From assembly GCA_037349315.1 (NCBI GenBank), contig JBAIAC010000018.1, positions 4,216,001 to 4,280,000 on the forward strand: 64,000 bases of DNA, given 5' to 3'. Both the position numbers and the translations under genes were made by a program. Positions within the stretch are counted from its first letter, which is position 1; each line of letters starts with the position of its first letter. Source of the DNA: Chelydra serpentina (lineage: Eukaryota; Chordata; Testudines; Chelydridae). Shown one piece after another: positions 9,228-41,601 of the stretch. The notes beneath the pieces were generated by a model, which was given only the letters and a program-made list of their open reading frames with translations, was not told the DNA's origin and searched no databases.

Positions 9228-10551
9228 ACAGCAGAAAAGGAGACCTTCCTTGCTAGTCATGGGTGATTCCACAGATTTCAGAAGAGTGTCAATCTACATA
9301 ATGTAAAACTCACAGGAGAAATGGCTAGTGCAGATGAAGAAGCAGCTGAAATGTTTCCTACGCAGCCAAACACAATGGTTTCGGAAGGTGGCTCTTCTCC
9401 AAATCAAGTTTTTAACGTCGACGAGATGGGCCATTAGTGGAAGAAGATGCCAGCGAGGACTTATATTTCTCATGACGAGAAGACTACTCCTGGATTCAAA
9501 GCCTCAAAAGACTGCTAACCCTTCTGCTTGGGGGAAATGCAGAATGCGATTATAAGCTGAAACCCTTGCTTGTCTATCACAGTGAAAACCCAAGAGCAAT
9601 GAGGGGGTACGTCAAGTCTCATCTCCCTGTAATTTGGAAGTTGAACAGAAAGGCCTGGATGACATGCAGTATTTTCCTGAGTGGTTTGTAGACCATGCTG
9701 TCCTTGAATTTAAGGCTTACTGTCAGAAGGAAAATTTGGCCTTTGCGTTATCCAGCAGAAGGAGAATCTTAAGTGTCCATGAACTGGACTACGAAGCCCT
9801 CTGCCCGAACGTCAAGGTCTAATTTTTGCCACCCAACACCACATTGTTTCTGCAGCCTATGGACCAGGGTGTAATGGCTATGTTCAAGGCTTATTACCTA
9901 CAGAGGACGTTCTCCATGCTGATTAAGGAGACAGCATGTGAAGGAAAGCCCAGTGTAAAGGAGTTTTGGAAGTCCTACAACATCTTGAACAGCATGGAAA
10001 ACTTTGACACGTCATGGGAAGAGGCCACTTCACAATGTATGAATGGCATTTTGCACTGTGCAATGCCAGATGCTGTCCACAGCTTCGTGGGATTTGGTGC
10101 TGTTCCTGCTCTCGAGCACGAAATTGTCAAGTTGGCGAAGAATATCAGCTTCAAGGAGGTGGACGAGGAGGATGTACAGAAGTTGTTGGAGACAAATGAG
10201 AAACTGATTGAGCTGGATCAACCACAGATATCTGAAGAAAGCAAGGGCGATGATGATGACATAGGGCAGGAAGCCAAAGAATGTCAAACAAAGACAAAGA
10301 ATCTCTCCCATTTCTTTGGATTGCTGGATGAGATGACGGAAGTCATACAGAGCGGTGATCCTTTTCGTGAACGGTCTGCCAAATTCTCCGGGGCTCTCAA
10401 TGATGCACTGGCTTGCTACAGGGAGATCTGTCAGTCAAAGATTCATGCAGGAGAGCAGACGTCGATAAAATCCTTTTTTAAGACCTCTGCAACCAAAAAG
10501 CCAGCCACGGAAAAGCCAGCCCAAGAAAACACAGCCACCACCCCTTCCTAA
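9228..10551 (+). pseudogene. Tigger transposase DDE and C-terminal part
   Basis: After 9280 the + strand reads LHNVKLTGEMASADEEAAE and then NVDEMG near 9413-9430, the first catalytic aspartate region of pogo/Tigger DDE enzymes. Several frameshifts and stops follow, and the second aspartate (DNAPxH) region is not readable. After the stop in VKV*F at about 9822, a 241-residue open frame (9826-10551) starts PPNTTLFLQPMDQGVM, holding the third acidic residue, and runs to an acidic, Lys-rich tail. The long C-terminal frame is unusually well preserved compared with the broken middle. Confidence 0.85.
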
Positions 10552-10883
10552 GTTTAGTGTAATTTACATCGTTTTGTACTGTATTACTGTACTGTATTTA
10601 CTGTATGAAAATGTTCTGTGTTTAAACGGTGTTAGTCGGGTTGTACATTTATTTTATTTAGTGTTTTATCTGTAAAATGTGTGCTGTATGATCTGTCAGG
10701 GTAAAAAGGTACCCTGTTTAGGCGAAAAGAGGATTGTCATAAGCAAGTGTGGTAAAGTTGTGAACGCATCCCCCCACCCCTTATTCCATTATTTCTATGG
10801 GGAAAAATTCCCCAGTATATGTTGTTTCGGTATCCATCGCCCTTTCCAAGAACACAATCCCAATGTATACAGGGGACCCCCTG

Positions 10884-12944
10884 TGTTCATCATTCTGTGT
10901 TGTACATGCATACTTATATTCAATATGCAGTGAACTACAGCCTATTAGACGTGGTACATGCTTGTTCAGATTGTTTTTAATGATGGAAAGATTTTAATTT
11001 ATGACATGGCTGGACTGTGCAGCTGGAGTGTGCGGCTCTGTATGTCAAGTGTGTTATATTTGACCTGTGAGGATCTGTCCCCCACCACCACAGTAGAGCT
11101 CTTCCAGGAGTTCTAGGAGACACTGTCTTTTCTACTCTCTTGCCCAGATCTCTGGCAGGCTTTCCGAGGGGTGAAGGTAACTTTTACATAGAAAATTCTC
11201 CCTCTTAAATCTCATTTTTCCCATATAAAACATTCCCCTTTTAATTTCATTCCACATTCTTCATTCATTGTATCATGGTCTGAAGCTTGTGAGACATTCT
11301 TCTATTGCTGTCTCTAAAAAGAGTGATTTCCTCCATCCCTCAAAGTTTTTGAGGTCTCTCCCTTCTGCTTTCCATGATCTAACTTGCTGTGTCATTTTAC
11401 ATCAGAAGTAAAAATTTCACAAGCACTTAAGTGACTTACGAGCCTATGTCCCATTTTCCAAAGTGATTTATGAGTCTGTGTCCTATTGAAAGTCACTAGA
11501 ATGCCAAGAACTCCTGTGTCTCTTTCCCTTCTTAAGAGTACCTCTTCTAATGATTATTCTTTTTTCTCCTCCTTTTGTATATTGACTTTATTAGAGACCA
11601 TCAATTGTTGACTTCTTTTGTTTTTTAGTTGATTGCAATTTATTGTTATGTTACTGTGTCCCTCGGTTACCCTTACTGATTGCTTTGAGTCTAAGGCACC
11701 ATATAAACAAATAAAATGTTGTATAATATAATATTGTACTCTAATTGATTCCTTTCGGTCTCTTTTCTTGGCAATCCTGTCATTCCTATCCTGAGACTGA
11801 GTAATGAAGTCATGAGAGTTGTTGCCCCAAAGGGTTGTTGTCTTCCTTACTTTACTCTCGTGCACAACATCTAAGTAGTATAAAAGTAAATTGTGCGCTT
11901 CTATGAGAAAGTAATCTGTAGTGTGCAAATGGTTACTTTTCAGATCCAGAAGTTAGTAACTTGTCCTGTTATTGAAAGTAACTGTGAAACAAGCTTGCTC
12001 TGACTAGATCTCACACAGTTAATGTAAAAAACGTGCCACAGCAAATGTTTGGTGTTTTCGTATCCGGCATCCTTCTGTGTCACAGCTAATATTTCCAAAT
12101 TGTATTTATGCATTCAGTGTGTAACGGAATGTTCCCCTTTTCCTACAACTTCTTTATTGTCATTAGTGTGTTTGTTTTGTTAGGTTTTCCTTTCTTTCAA
12201 GTAAAAAACATAATCTGAAATTCTGCTTTATTTAAGCCTTGTAAATCCATTTAGTTACTTCTTTTATCTGTTTCCCGTTTATTGTCCTTGTTCATTTGTT
12301 CTTTCGTTGTGAAAATATCTAATAAACATAAATAATAGAAAGAAAATAGGTTAATAAAACATTTTATTGTTATATGACTTAATTGTTTGAGGATAAGGGG
12401 TTATTTCTTTTTTATTTTTATTTTTTATTTCTTACGATCAAGACAATTTTCATTCATTTTGGTAGGGTAGTGATTCCCCAGAAAGTGATGAGAAATTAGC
12501 ACAGAAGACTTTCAGTCAGATGCAGGCACTCTTTTTGTTTCCCAGATAACATTCATGCATTTGACCTTCATTAGGGAAGGACATTTATCACCAGCACCAT
12601 CTAGCCATCTGTTAGTATACTTGTCCTCTGTTGTACATGTTCTTGTAAACTGAAGTATTATGGATCACTTTAGGCTTATAACCCAAGTAAACAGTTATGA
12701 AGGATGTTGATGATAACTCAAGAACTCATACGCAACAGAGTGTTGCAGACTGTAATATGGTTAAAGTAAGGACCACAGATCACTCTTAATAGTGTTTCAC
12801 GGTTATTATCTCAATGATGCTGGCCTCTTCAGGTCTGCACCACAGAGCAAATCTCTGTACAGTGTGTGCATGCACAAGGAAACCTGCTTTAGCACTGATG
12901 CTTATACTAAGATGGCTTTCCAATGATGCAAAGCCTATCTATTA
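10884..12944. other. intronic DNA, no gene seen
   Basis: AT-rich with no recognisable exon. The 124-aa minus ORF at 11554-11928 has no domain and no splice support. Confidence 0.45.
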
Positions 12945-12952
12945 GGATAGAC

Positions 12953-13128
12953 CAGTGGTTCTCAACCTGTTTACCGCTGTGGGCCGCATATGCAGCTCTC
13001 TGTGTTATGTTGGCCATATCCACACAATTTATTATACTACTTGTATGGCCCTGAGGATATCACATGGGCTACAGCTGTGTGTTGATTGGGCTGCAAGCGG
13101 CCTACGGGCCAGGGGTTGAGAACCACTG
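12953..13128. mobile_element. hAT MITE with perfect target duplication
   Basis: It starts CAGTGGTTCTCAACC and ends GGTTGAGAACCACTG, perfect 15-bp terminal inverted repeats of the Charlie-type hAT group. The 8-bp duplication GGATAGAC flanks it (12945-12952 and 13129-13136). It is 176 bp long and noncoding, 409 bp upstream of the first visible BMPR1B exon. Confidence 0.92.
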
Positions 13129-13537
13129 GGATAGACATTTGTGCAGAGGGGATGGGCCTTGGGTGAAGATTTTTGATTATGAGGGTTCGGGTTTTGTGTG
13201 GAAATGTCAGCTTTGTGGACTGGCTTCTTTTGATTGAAGAAAAGTTACCCGTTTGTGATTGCTGCCTGTCTTTGTTGGATTTAATTTTAACTATGTGTGG
13301 GTGCCAAGAGCCTGGGATAAGCATCCGTTTGTTTTGTATGATGAAATAACACTGCGTAAATAAATAAGATTTTACATATATGATACTAGTTTAGTCATAC
13401 GCATTTTGTTACATTGCTGTTCGAAGTGTGTTGATTTATCAACTGTGTGTTTGTGGGGCACAGCATATCAGACCACCTCTAATAGCAAATCTCTGATTTT
13501 AAAAAACGAATTCTGCTTTGCTCTTTCCAATCTTCAG

Positions 13538-34729
<21,192 letters not shown>

Positions 34730-35371
34730 TTAAGGAGAGGATCTATGGGGAAAAATACCTTGTGGTTCTTATGCATGTTGCTTTCTGTGAAAGCCCAATA
34801 TTTTTATTTCATTTTTGATTATTTAAAAGCAGATACTGCTTTAAATTTTATGAAAATGGAAACCTATATTGTTACAGTATGAGAAGATTAAAAAAGTGAG
34901 AGCTGTGCTAGCTTAGGTGATGGACCTACTCCCTACTCCAAGCAATACAGTTAGAGGTGGATTGACCTGGTGTGTGTATAGAAGAGGGGAATGTCTGTCA
35001 TCATGACCAAGTATGAGGGTACTGCTTCCCAGAGACATGCTGGGAGTTAGTTATGTTGTATCTAGCTGTTCAAACTTTATTTAATTAACATCCCCCCCTA
35101 ATAAAATGGTTCAGTGTCCCTTTGAAAGTATTTGACTGTGGTTGCTAGAGTCCTCACCACAAATAAGTGTCCCCTCCAGTAAGTCAGTCTCTCTCTCTGC
35201 TGATTGGTACTAAGCACAACCACACAGACCAACCCAGGTCAGTCTCTTCTACTTCTACACAGGGTCCAGCAGCAACACCAACTTCAGTTCATTCTGTACA
35301 TAGACACCAAACAAGTTAGTTACATAGTTATAGGGTGACCAGGGGGGAAGAGACAATAGGACCCCCCCCCC
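34730..35371 (+). other. BMPR1B: BMPR1B 3' UTR and flank
   Basis: The 3' UTR follows the stop with no break. AATAAA at 35100-35105 is the first canonical poly(A) signal I see. Mammalian BMPR1B transcripts have longer 3' UTRs, so use of this site is uncertain. Confidence 0.5.
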
Positions 35372-35381
35372 AGAAACAGGA

Positions 35382-35693
35382 TAGGTTAGCAAAATGAAAA
35401 AACTTGTAGCGCCAACAAATTTATTATTTCAGCATAAGCTTTAGCTTGCATGGGTTAGAACCTATGTCATCAGATGCATGGAATGAAACACACAGCAGTC
35501 AGAGAACCATGATGGTGCCTCTCAATTAATTAGCCGCTTGGTCTATGCACCTCCCCCTTATCATGTTTCTCTGACTGCTGTGTGTTCCATTCCATGCATC
35601 CAATGAAGTGGGTACTAACCCACGACAGCTTATGCTGAAATAAGTTTGTTAGAAAAACTTGAAGCACCTTAGAGACTTTCTTATTTTCGTTTT
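35382..35693. mobile_element. second fold-back, Penelope-like element
   Basis: Left-arm motifs TTTCAGCATAAGCTT, CATCAGATGCATGGAATG and CAGCAGTCAGAGAA are inverted at the right as TTCTCTGACTGCTG, CCATTCCATGCATCC and CAGCTTATGCTGAAA. The middle CTCAATTAATTAGCC matches the 53.3-kb element. A 10-bp flank with one mismatch (AGAAACAGGA at 35372 / AGAACCAGGA at 35694) may be the target duplication. More diverged than the 5.4-kb copy. Hammerhead-like motifs are damaged in both arms. Confidence 0.7.
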
Positions 35694-35754
35694 AGAACCA
35701 GGAGGTTCCCCCCGGTGGAATTTTAACACTTCCGCGCTAACTAACTAAGCAAGC

Positions 35755-36130
35755 CCAGGGGAGACGCTGCACCCTGTGCGCGCCCCATTCTCCCCGCCCA
35801 CCCCTGCGGGGGCCCCGAGGGCCCCGACCTTCCCCCGCCTCTCCTCACCTTTCCGAACGCCGGGTCCTGCAGCGCGGGGGCTCTCGGAGCCCAGCAGCGG
35901 GACGGGACACGCGCCGCTCCAGCCTCTTCCTTGCTCTGGATGCTGGAGCAGCCACCGCTTCCGCCTTTGTACCCCGCCCGCGCGTCCCCATTGGCTGGGG
36001 ACGCGCCCAATAGGGAGGCTGTTCCCCCAATGCGCATGCGCGGGGCTGACAGCCACGCGCCGACCGCCCAGCTGGGAGTAGTCGCGGAGTACCGCCACGT
36101 GCGCCTTGCACAACAGAGCCCCGACTGACT
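35755..36130. promoter_or_regulatory. CpG-island-like bidirectional promoter
   Basis: A GC-rich, CpG-dense block of about 375 bp in CpG-poor surroundings. It contains a perfect NRF1 palindrome TGCGCATGCGCG (36031-36042) and CCAAT boxes on the + strand (36007-36011, 36027-36031) and the minus strand (35994-35990). It also has an ETS-like GCGGAAG on the minus strand near 35962 and GC boxes. This set is typical of TATA-less bidirectional promoters. The overlapping ORFs of 88-141 aa on both strands look like GC-rich artefacts. Confidence 0.55.
35849..35940 (-). other. candidate minus-strand first exon
   Basis: A strong splice donor AAAG|GTGAGG faces left at 35849/35848, about 140 bp downstream of the minus-strand CCAAT box. 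No ATG lies between the likely start region and the donor, so the exon would be noncoding. The transcript would enter the BMPR1B 3' region antisense. No downstream acceptor exon was identified. Confidence 0.3.
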
Positions 36131-37605
36131 CGCTCGCTGCTTACCCTCAGGACAGCATGGTCCCACCTTCCTTAATGTGCATTACTCCTGGAGGGAAAGG
36201 AGCCAAGCAAGGCCCAGACCCAAAAGACAGACAGCATGGGGCCTCCCCCCAAAAGCTGACTGTAAACTGAGAGAGAAATAAGCACACCCCACCAGATGGG
36301 GCAGAGGCCTTAGGCCAGCAATCACCAACCCTCTGTCACATTTCTCTTACCACCATCACTGCACTTGTATTCAGAGCATATTGAAAGTAAGAACCGTCAC
36401 GTGACACCACAATTTGCTGGGGGGGGGGGGGGGGCGCTGCACAGAAGACAAATGGGAGGGTATTGTATTACACACAGCGGGGCTCAAAGTTTCTGCTATG
36501 TAGCCACACTCTGATGCCACCAGCCTCTAGGTACACACAGATTGGACAGGAAGAGTTAGGTACACACACCCACTACAGTGCCCATCCTGTGCCACTGACC
36601 ACTTTCCCAAATAAGCAGTACATACAGGTTTGTAACATTTAACTCAGGATCAGCACTTGGCATCAAGATTAGTGAAAAGAAGAATGAATTTATTATCAAA
36701 TAACTGTTTCATAAGCCTATTGGAAATACGTCATTACCTAAACAACCAAAATCATAACACACTTTCTAGATGCTTAGTTAACCTCCTGGCTGAAGCCATT
36801 TCCGACCACACTGTCCATTCGCTTCCCAGGTGCAAGATGAAGGGGTGTCTTCTGTGCCTTCGGTATATACCTCCAACGTTCACTGTCTTTACTCCGAGGC
36901 AGGATAATCCCCCAGGGCTTGTTTTCGCCTGTGTGCTTCTTTTCCCTTGACTTCACATCTCTTTATTAACAGTTGACTTTGTGTGTAAACAGGCATGCAT
37001 TCTGCTGTTTTACGATGCTACATTTGCAGCCCAACAGAGAGATACACTTTTCAGAGTTTAAACACATTTTTTCAGTATATATATACACACACACACAACT
37101 CCTTACATAGTATCTATACACCATTTCACCACAATATTAATGAGTAGCATGTCTCACCTGAGATTCTTTGGGAGAACCAGAATGTTCATAGCAGACTCAG
37201 GAGATTTTCATAACCCTCTTGCCAGTTGCCATTACAACATTCTTGCGTCACAGGCACCAAAGTGGCAGCAATGAGCCAACGCGGGGATTTGTGACTAGCC
37301 ACCGAGCCCGCTATTAACCCATCAAACAAGTAACCCACTGGTCCAAGGAGGTGGATTGTGGGGGCCCTGGGATGGCTCTGTGTTGTAAGCAGAAGGCAGG
37401 CCAGTCTGAGCACCCAGGCAGCACGGAGCAGGTAAGCTACAGTCTTACATTCTGCAATGTTCTGCAATAGTACTGCCTGGCCTTTGACATAAGCAGATAG
37501 GTTCTCCTGTCAAAAATCCAAATACGTTTGTATTTTGCCCCGGGACAAGTTACAGAAGTTCCTTCTGGGGCCAGTACCTGGAATGCTAGTATCCAAAACA
37601 AGGAG
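36131..37605. other. LTR-like remnants, no gene
   Basis: It contains a 16-G tract (36419-36434), and sequence such as AATTTATTATCAAATAAC with CACAATATTAATGAGTAGC that recurs in modified form near 38350-38970 and 48000-49200. This suggests diverged antisense LTRs of one family. TA/CA microsatellite at about 37075-37098. Boundaries are not clear. Confidence 0.35.
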
Positions 37606-37775
37606 AATCATAGAATATCAGGATTGGAAGGGACCTTAGGAGGTCATCTAGTCCAACCCCTGCTCAAAACAGGACCAATCCCCAATTTTTGTCCCAAATC
37701 CCTAAATGGCCCCCTCAAGGATTGAACTCACAACCTGGGGTTTAGCAGGCCAATGCTCAAGCTTTTGAACAAGTG
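37606..37775 (-). mobile_element. CR1 3'-end fragment, antisense
   Basis: AATCATAGAATATCAGGATT, then GGAAGGGACCTTAGGAGGTC and CTAGTCCAACCCCTGCTC, the reverse complement of the CR1 3' UTR. Severely 5' truncated. Confidence 0.9.
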
Positions 37776-37859
37776 GAAGAACTGGGACAAACCAATGGGC
37801 TGGATTTTAGTGACATGTGAAGAGTTTTATAACTTGTAAAATCATCCTACAAATGCTGC

Positions 37860-39130
37860 TAGCGTGAAACTTTACGACGCGTAAGGCGAGTTCAGTAATG
37901 CCGCGTGAGACAGCTTCCCGGAAACTGGTGTCTGAGACATTTTGGGTTGCGATCCAGACCGGTGAGTGGCCGTGTCACGACCTCCTCTGCAATGTGGGGT
38001 GCCTCACAATGCCTTGCTGCTGTGGCTCACGAGCAGGGCCGCTCACACATAGCCAAAGGACTTGCAGGTCACACCCTGAGCGTCTGTGTATCGCCACGGC
38101 CCCTATCCGGCAATTCTGACCCGGCAGCCTGTGAGCGAACACCGGCCACGCTCTGGCTTCCGGCAGCCTCGATTACTACGTGCGCGATGACCCCGACGCA
38201 CTCCCGGTCCTGGATTTCCCCACAGAAATGTCTGTTCCGCACAGTCCAGTTATAGTCGGTCCGTTGCCTCTGTGAGGGCATCGAGCCACAACACCTTAAA
38301 CAGAGTTCCCCACACGATTCACAACACTGGATGAATTGTGATTAAAGAACAAAACAAGTTCATTTATCTACAAAGAGAGATATTTTAAGAAAGTAAAAGT
38401 TATAGTCAGAAATGGTTACAAGACAAACATAAAACGCTTCCTAGTTCTCAACTTAAACTAGACATGGATCAAGGTGAAATTCTTACCACAGGTTTTCAGT
38501 AGCTTTGCTGACCCAGTTCCAGGACAGGATCTGCTCCCGAGGTCCAACGGCTGTTTTTGTTTGTTCTCTTAAGTGAAAAAGGGAGATGGACAAGAAGAGA
38601 GAACCTGATATGTTTTTGCCCCTTTTTTATAACTCAGTCACCCTATGAAAACCATTTTCCTGAGCGTGACCCCTGGTTAAAAGCTCTTTCCGGCTGACAG
38701 CAAGGAGACATGGAGTCTGGTGGGGGAGAGGTTCATACTGTCGTTTGCCACGATCACATCTGTGCGTTCCTGCCCTGCTTCCTTGCCAAAAAATGGCCAC
38801 TGGATAGGTGATGACACCTGGCTGAGATGTCAACTTGTCTTTTGTGTTTGAGAAACAGGTGTACCCACTCCCCAAACATGTCCGGTAAACACACAGTATT
38901 GATTTCGGCTTATGTTCATAACTTTATATAATGTTGCTACGTACATTTTACCGTGATATTAATGACCAGCAAGTTTAACTTTTTACATGGTACCTAAGCG
39001 GGGTGTATGTTGTACAAAGATTTTTACAGTACTGTGTCGGGTGTGAATACAGTGGTGCGGTCTATCACGGTATCTTATTGAATTTTTGGCCTTTCCTATG
39101 CCATTATTGACTTTCCCCAATAAACCTGAT
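37860..39130 (-). mobile_element. probable antisense ERV-type LTR
   Basis: A GC-rich left half and an AT-rich right half (TTCATTTATCTACAAAGAG, GATATTAATGACCAGCAAG) parallel the 48.0-49.2-kb segment. Ends not defined, no gag/pol frames. The 116-aa ORF at 37905-38255 shows no domain. Confidence 0.35.
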
Positions 39131-39929
39131 TGATATTAGTTATTTGGGCTGTTCTATATTTTTCATAAAAACCTCATCGTGGATAGACCAGACCCTGGCA
39201 CCTCTTAAAGAAGCTGGCTGCCCTGGGACATTGGCCTTAAATGGTTGGTACATTCACTGTTGACGTAAACCTGGTCTTTGCTCCTCCCCACCCCCTTGCC
39301 CTTAAATAAGGGCCGCCTTCTCCTCTGGTATTTAATATCGCTTTGACTGGAAGGAGATATTGCTTGGTCTCGGCATCTCTATTCCTGCAGAATTATTTCT
39401 GTGAATTAAAAAACACCCCCAAAACTATGGAAATACCGATAGATTACAAATATGTTGTGACAATTCAGCGAAGCCCCCGGTCCCTGAATGGCTCATGGAG
39501 AGACCTGGCTCTACAGTGGTGGATGGTGCTCCAATTAGACCCCTGTGAAACCAGAATGACCCAATGGGGAGAGACAGGGTAGGGGGATATCCAGTCTGAA
39601 GTGGAGTCAGCAGGGTTACACAGAAGGAATCAAAAGCAGAATCCAGCCCAGAGTCAAACAGCTGCTGGGCTTTCTGAGGGAGTGACGCCACACTGCACCC
39701 TTTCCGCTCTAGTGACTCCAGCAGTAATACCATCCAGGCAGGCTGTGCTCTTCTGGTGCTGTGACTCTTACTTCCCTGGAACAGTAGGGTGCTGATCTGA
39801 GAGCAGCAATGAGAGAGAGAGTTAAAAAGGGAGGGGGGGGAAGGGCAGCGACAGCCAGGAGGCAACGCTTGGGATCATTGTTGTGTGGGCTACAGTGGCA
39901 CAGACCAAAATCAGGGCCCACCTATGGCA
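39131..39929. other. no gene or bounded repeat seen
   Basis: The overlapping 146-aa minus and 79-aa plus ORFs have no domain signature or splice context. Confidence 0.4.
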
Positions 39930-40355
39930 TGGGCATTATTAGCAGTATTATGGTAGCACATAGGGGCCCAAAATTAAAAAGGAGTCACTATGATATGCAC
40001 ATTATCAGCATCACATTATAGTAGCACCTGGAGGTGGGGGGCAGTCTGAAGTGCACGTTATCAGCTGCACTACAATAGCACCTATGGGCTCCCCTTTCTT
40101 ATAGTGCCTGGGGGAAGCTCCCCTATATCGGAGCACCTGTCCCAGAACGAAGTGCACATTACCATAGCGCCTGGTGGGGGCCCCCAGTATGAAGTAGACA
40201 TTATCAGCAGCACTATAGTAACAGCCTCCCCTTTTTATAGTGTACACTGTCGGCAGCATTACGGTAGCGCCAGAGGAGAGAATTATGGAGGAGGGGGTGG
40301 GGGGGGGGGGAGAATTATGAAGTACACGTGATCGGCAGCATTATGGTAGCCCTTT
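39930..40355. repeat. degenerate tandem array
   Basis: The motif CATTATCAGCAGCATTATGGTAGCACC (here split as CATTATCAGCAG plus CATTATGGTAGCACC) recurs with changes at about 39934, 40000, 40056, 40157, 40199, 40246 and 40327. Spacing is irregular (42-101 bp). The GTAGCACC core is a motif of reptile interspersed repeats, so the array may have grown from one. Confidence 0.65.
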
Positions 40356-40609
40356 GGCCCCTTTGCTGTTACTTGGAAAAAGCTCAGCACAGTCCCATCT
40401 GGCACAATCAGTTATTCATGGAGGACACACACAGTCCTGCTCCCTGAGGGAATCAAACCACCCAGGCCCTTTCCTTGCTCCGAAACCCGTGCCCAAGGGA
40501 GCTGTTTCTCTGCTTCCTTCCATGACCCTGGCTTCCTTCACTGTCTGCTGATTTTGTGCCCAGTCTCCGTGTCTACAGCCCAGGGCCTTCCTTAGGCATA
40601 CACAGCATA

Positions 40610-41601
40610 CAGTGGCGGATTTACCATAAAATACAGGGTGCCCTGGCACGGGGCCCCCCAACGACAGCTTGCTCCTGCCGGCACCCACCAGCAGCCAAGC
40701 TCCCCGCTCCCCCACCTCCTCCCCTGAGTGCACCCTGTTCCCGCCCCTCCCAGCACTTCCCCCATCACCAAACAGCTGTTTGCCGGGGCTCAGGGCACTC
40801 CAGGAGAGAGGGAGGGGGAGGAGCGGAGCCGCAGCTTGCTTGGGGGGGAGGAGGCGGGGCAGGGAAGGAGCCTTGGGGAAGGCTGTGGAATCGGGGCTGG
40901 GCGGAGCAGATGCAGGGCCCCGCACTCCCCCTACACATACCCCTCCCCCCATCCCCCTGCCCTGACTTCTGCACCCTCCTCACATGTCCCCTACCCTCCC
41001 TGACTCCTGCACCCCCACCCAACATTTCCACCTGCACCCCACCACACACCAAACAGGAGCTGCTTCAGGTAAGCGCTCCACACCCCAAACCCCTGCCCCA
41101 GCCCTGAGCCCCCTTCTGCACCCTAACTCCTGGCCAGACCCTGCACCCCAACCTTAACCCACTCCTGCACCCTAACTCCCTCCCAGACGCTACACCCCCC
41201 AGCCCTGAGCCCCCTTCCACATCTTAACTCCTGGCCAGACCCCACACCCCAACGTTTTTTTACATTGTTTTTATAAAGCACTCTTATCCAAAGCGCTATA
41301 CAGTAGTTAGCTAATGGTACAAACAATATTTGGAAAGATCATTAAGTGGTCTGCCAAGACCCTCAGAAATTTTCAAGTGGTCTGTGGAAAAAAGTTAGAT
41401 TACAAAAACAATCAAGTTACCTCACTTTATTTCCATTTACTTCCTATTACTTATAGGAGGACAAAGAGAAAACAAATAAAAACACTGGGGCAGGGGGGAG
41501 ATAAGAGAGAATGTTCTTTTTCTTGGCAGGGTCCAAGGGGGGGGGGGGGGGGCAAAAATGAAGCTGAGCACTGGGCCCCACTAACTCTAAATCCATCACT
41601 G
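40610..41601. mobile_element. 1-kb hAT element with internal minisatellite
   Basis: The left end CAGTGGCGGATTTACC is inverted at the right as CTAAATCCATCACTG. Flanks ACAGCATA (40602-40609) and GCAGCATA (41602-41609) form an 8-bp duplication with one mismatch. Inside are a GC-rich Pro/Gly-coding-like stretch, a C-rich tandem array and a 16-G tract (41537-41552). No transposase was found, so it is nonautonomous. Confidence 0.75.
41080..41255. repeat. C-rich tandem repeat inside hAT element
   Basis: Units contain GCCCTGAGCCCCCTTC, GCACCCTAACTCCTGGCC and AGACCCTGCACCCCAAC, repeated about 2-3 times with variation. Confidence 0.65.

Larger units (their letters stand above)
7997..10883 (+). mobile_element. 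Tigger/pogo DNA transposon, nested and broken
   Basis: The ends CAGGGGATCCCCGGTATA (left) and, inverted, CAGGGGGTCCCCTGTATA (right end at 10883) form terminal repeats of a pogo/Tigger element, and TA precedes the left end. Inside are the N-terminal DNA-binding and DDE parts of the transposase on the + strand. The copy was split by at least two later insertions (8427-8722 and about 8935-9227) and carries stops, so it cannot move by itself. TACTGTACTGTA-rich sequence follows the coding part. Confidence 0.85.

Noticed and set aside
1..13537. search for the first BMPR1B coding exon (KCHHHCP-type motif)
   Set aside because: No such frame with splice sites was found. The exon is probably left of the window.
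35100..35105. AATAAA as the definite BMPR1B poly(A) site
   Set aside because: Only about 370 bp past the stop. Known BMPR1B 3' UTRs are longer, so it is noted only as a possibility.
35741..36166. 141-aa minus-strand ORF in the CpG-rich block
   Set aside because: Its start lies upstream of the CCAAT boxes that would drive it, and it reads past the best splice donor. More likely a GC-rich artefact than a coding exon.
40556..41107. 183-aa plus and 178-aa minus ORFs
   Set aside because: Both lie in the hAT element and its C-rich array and are Pro-rich by composition.
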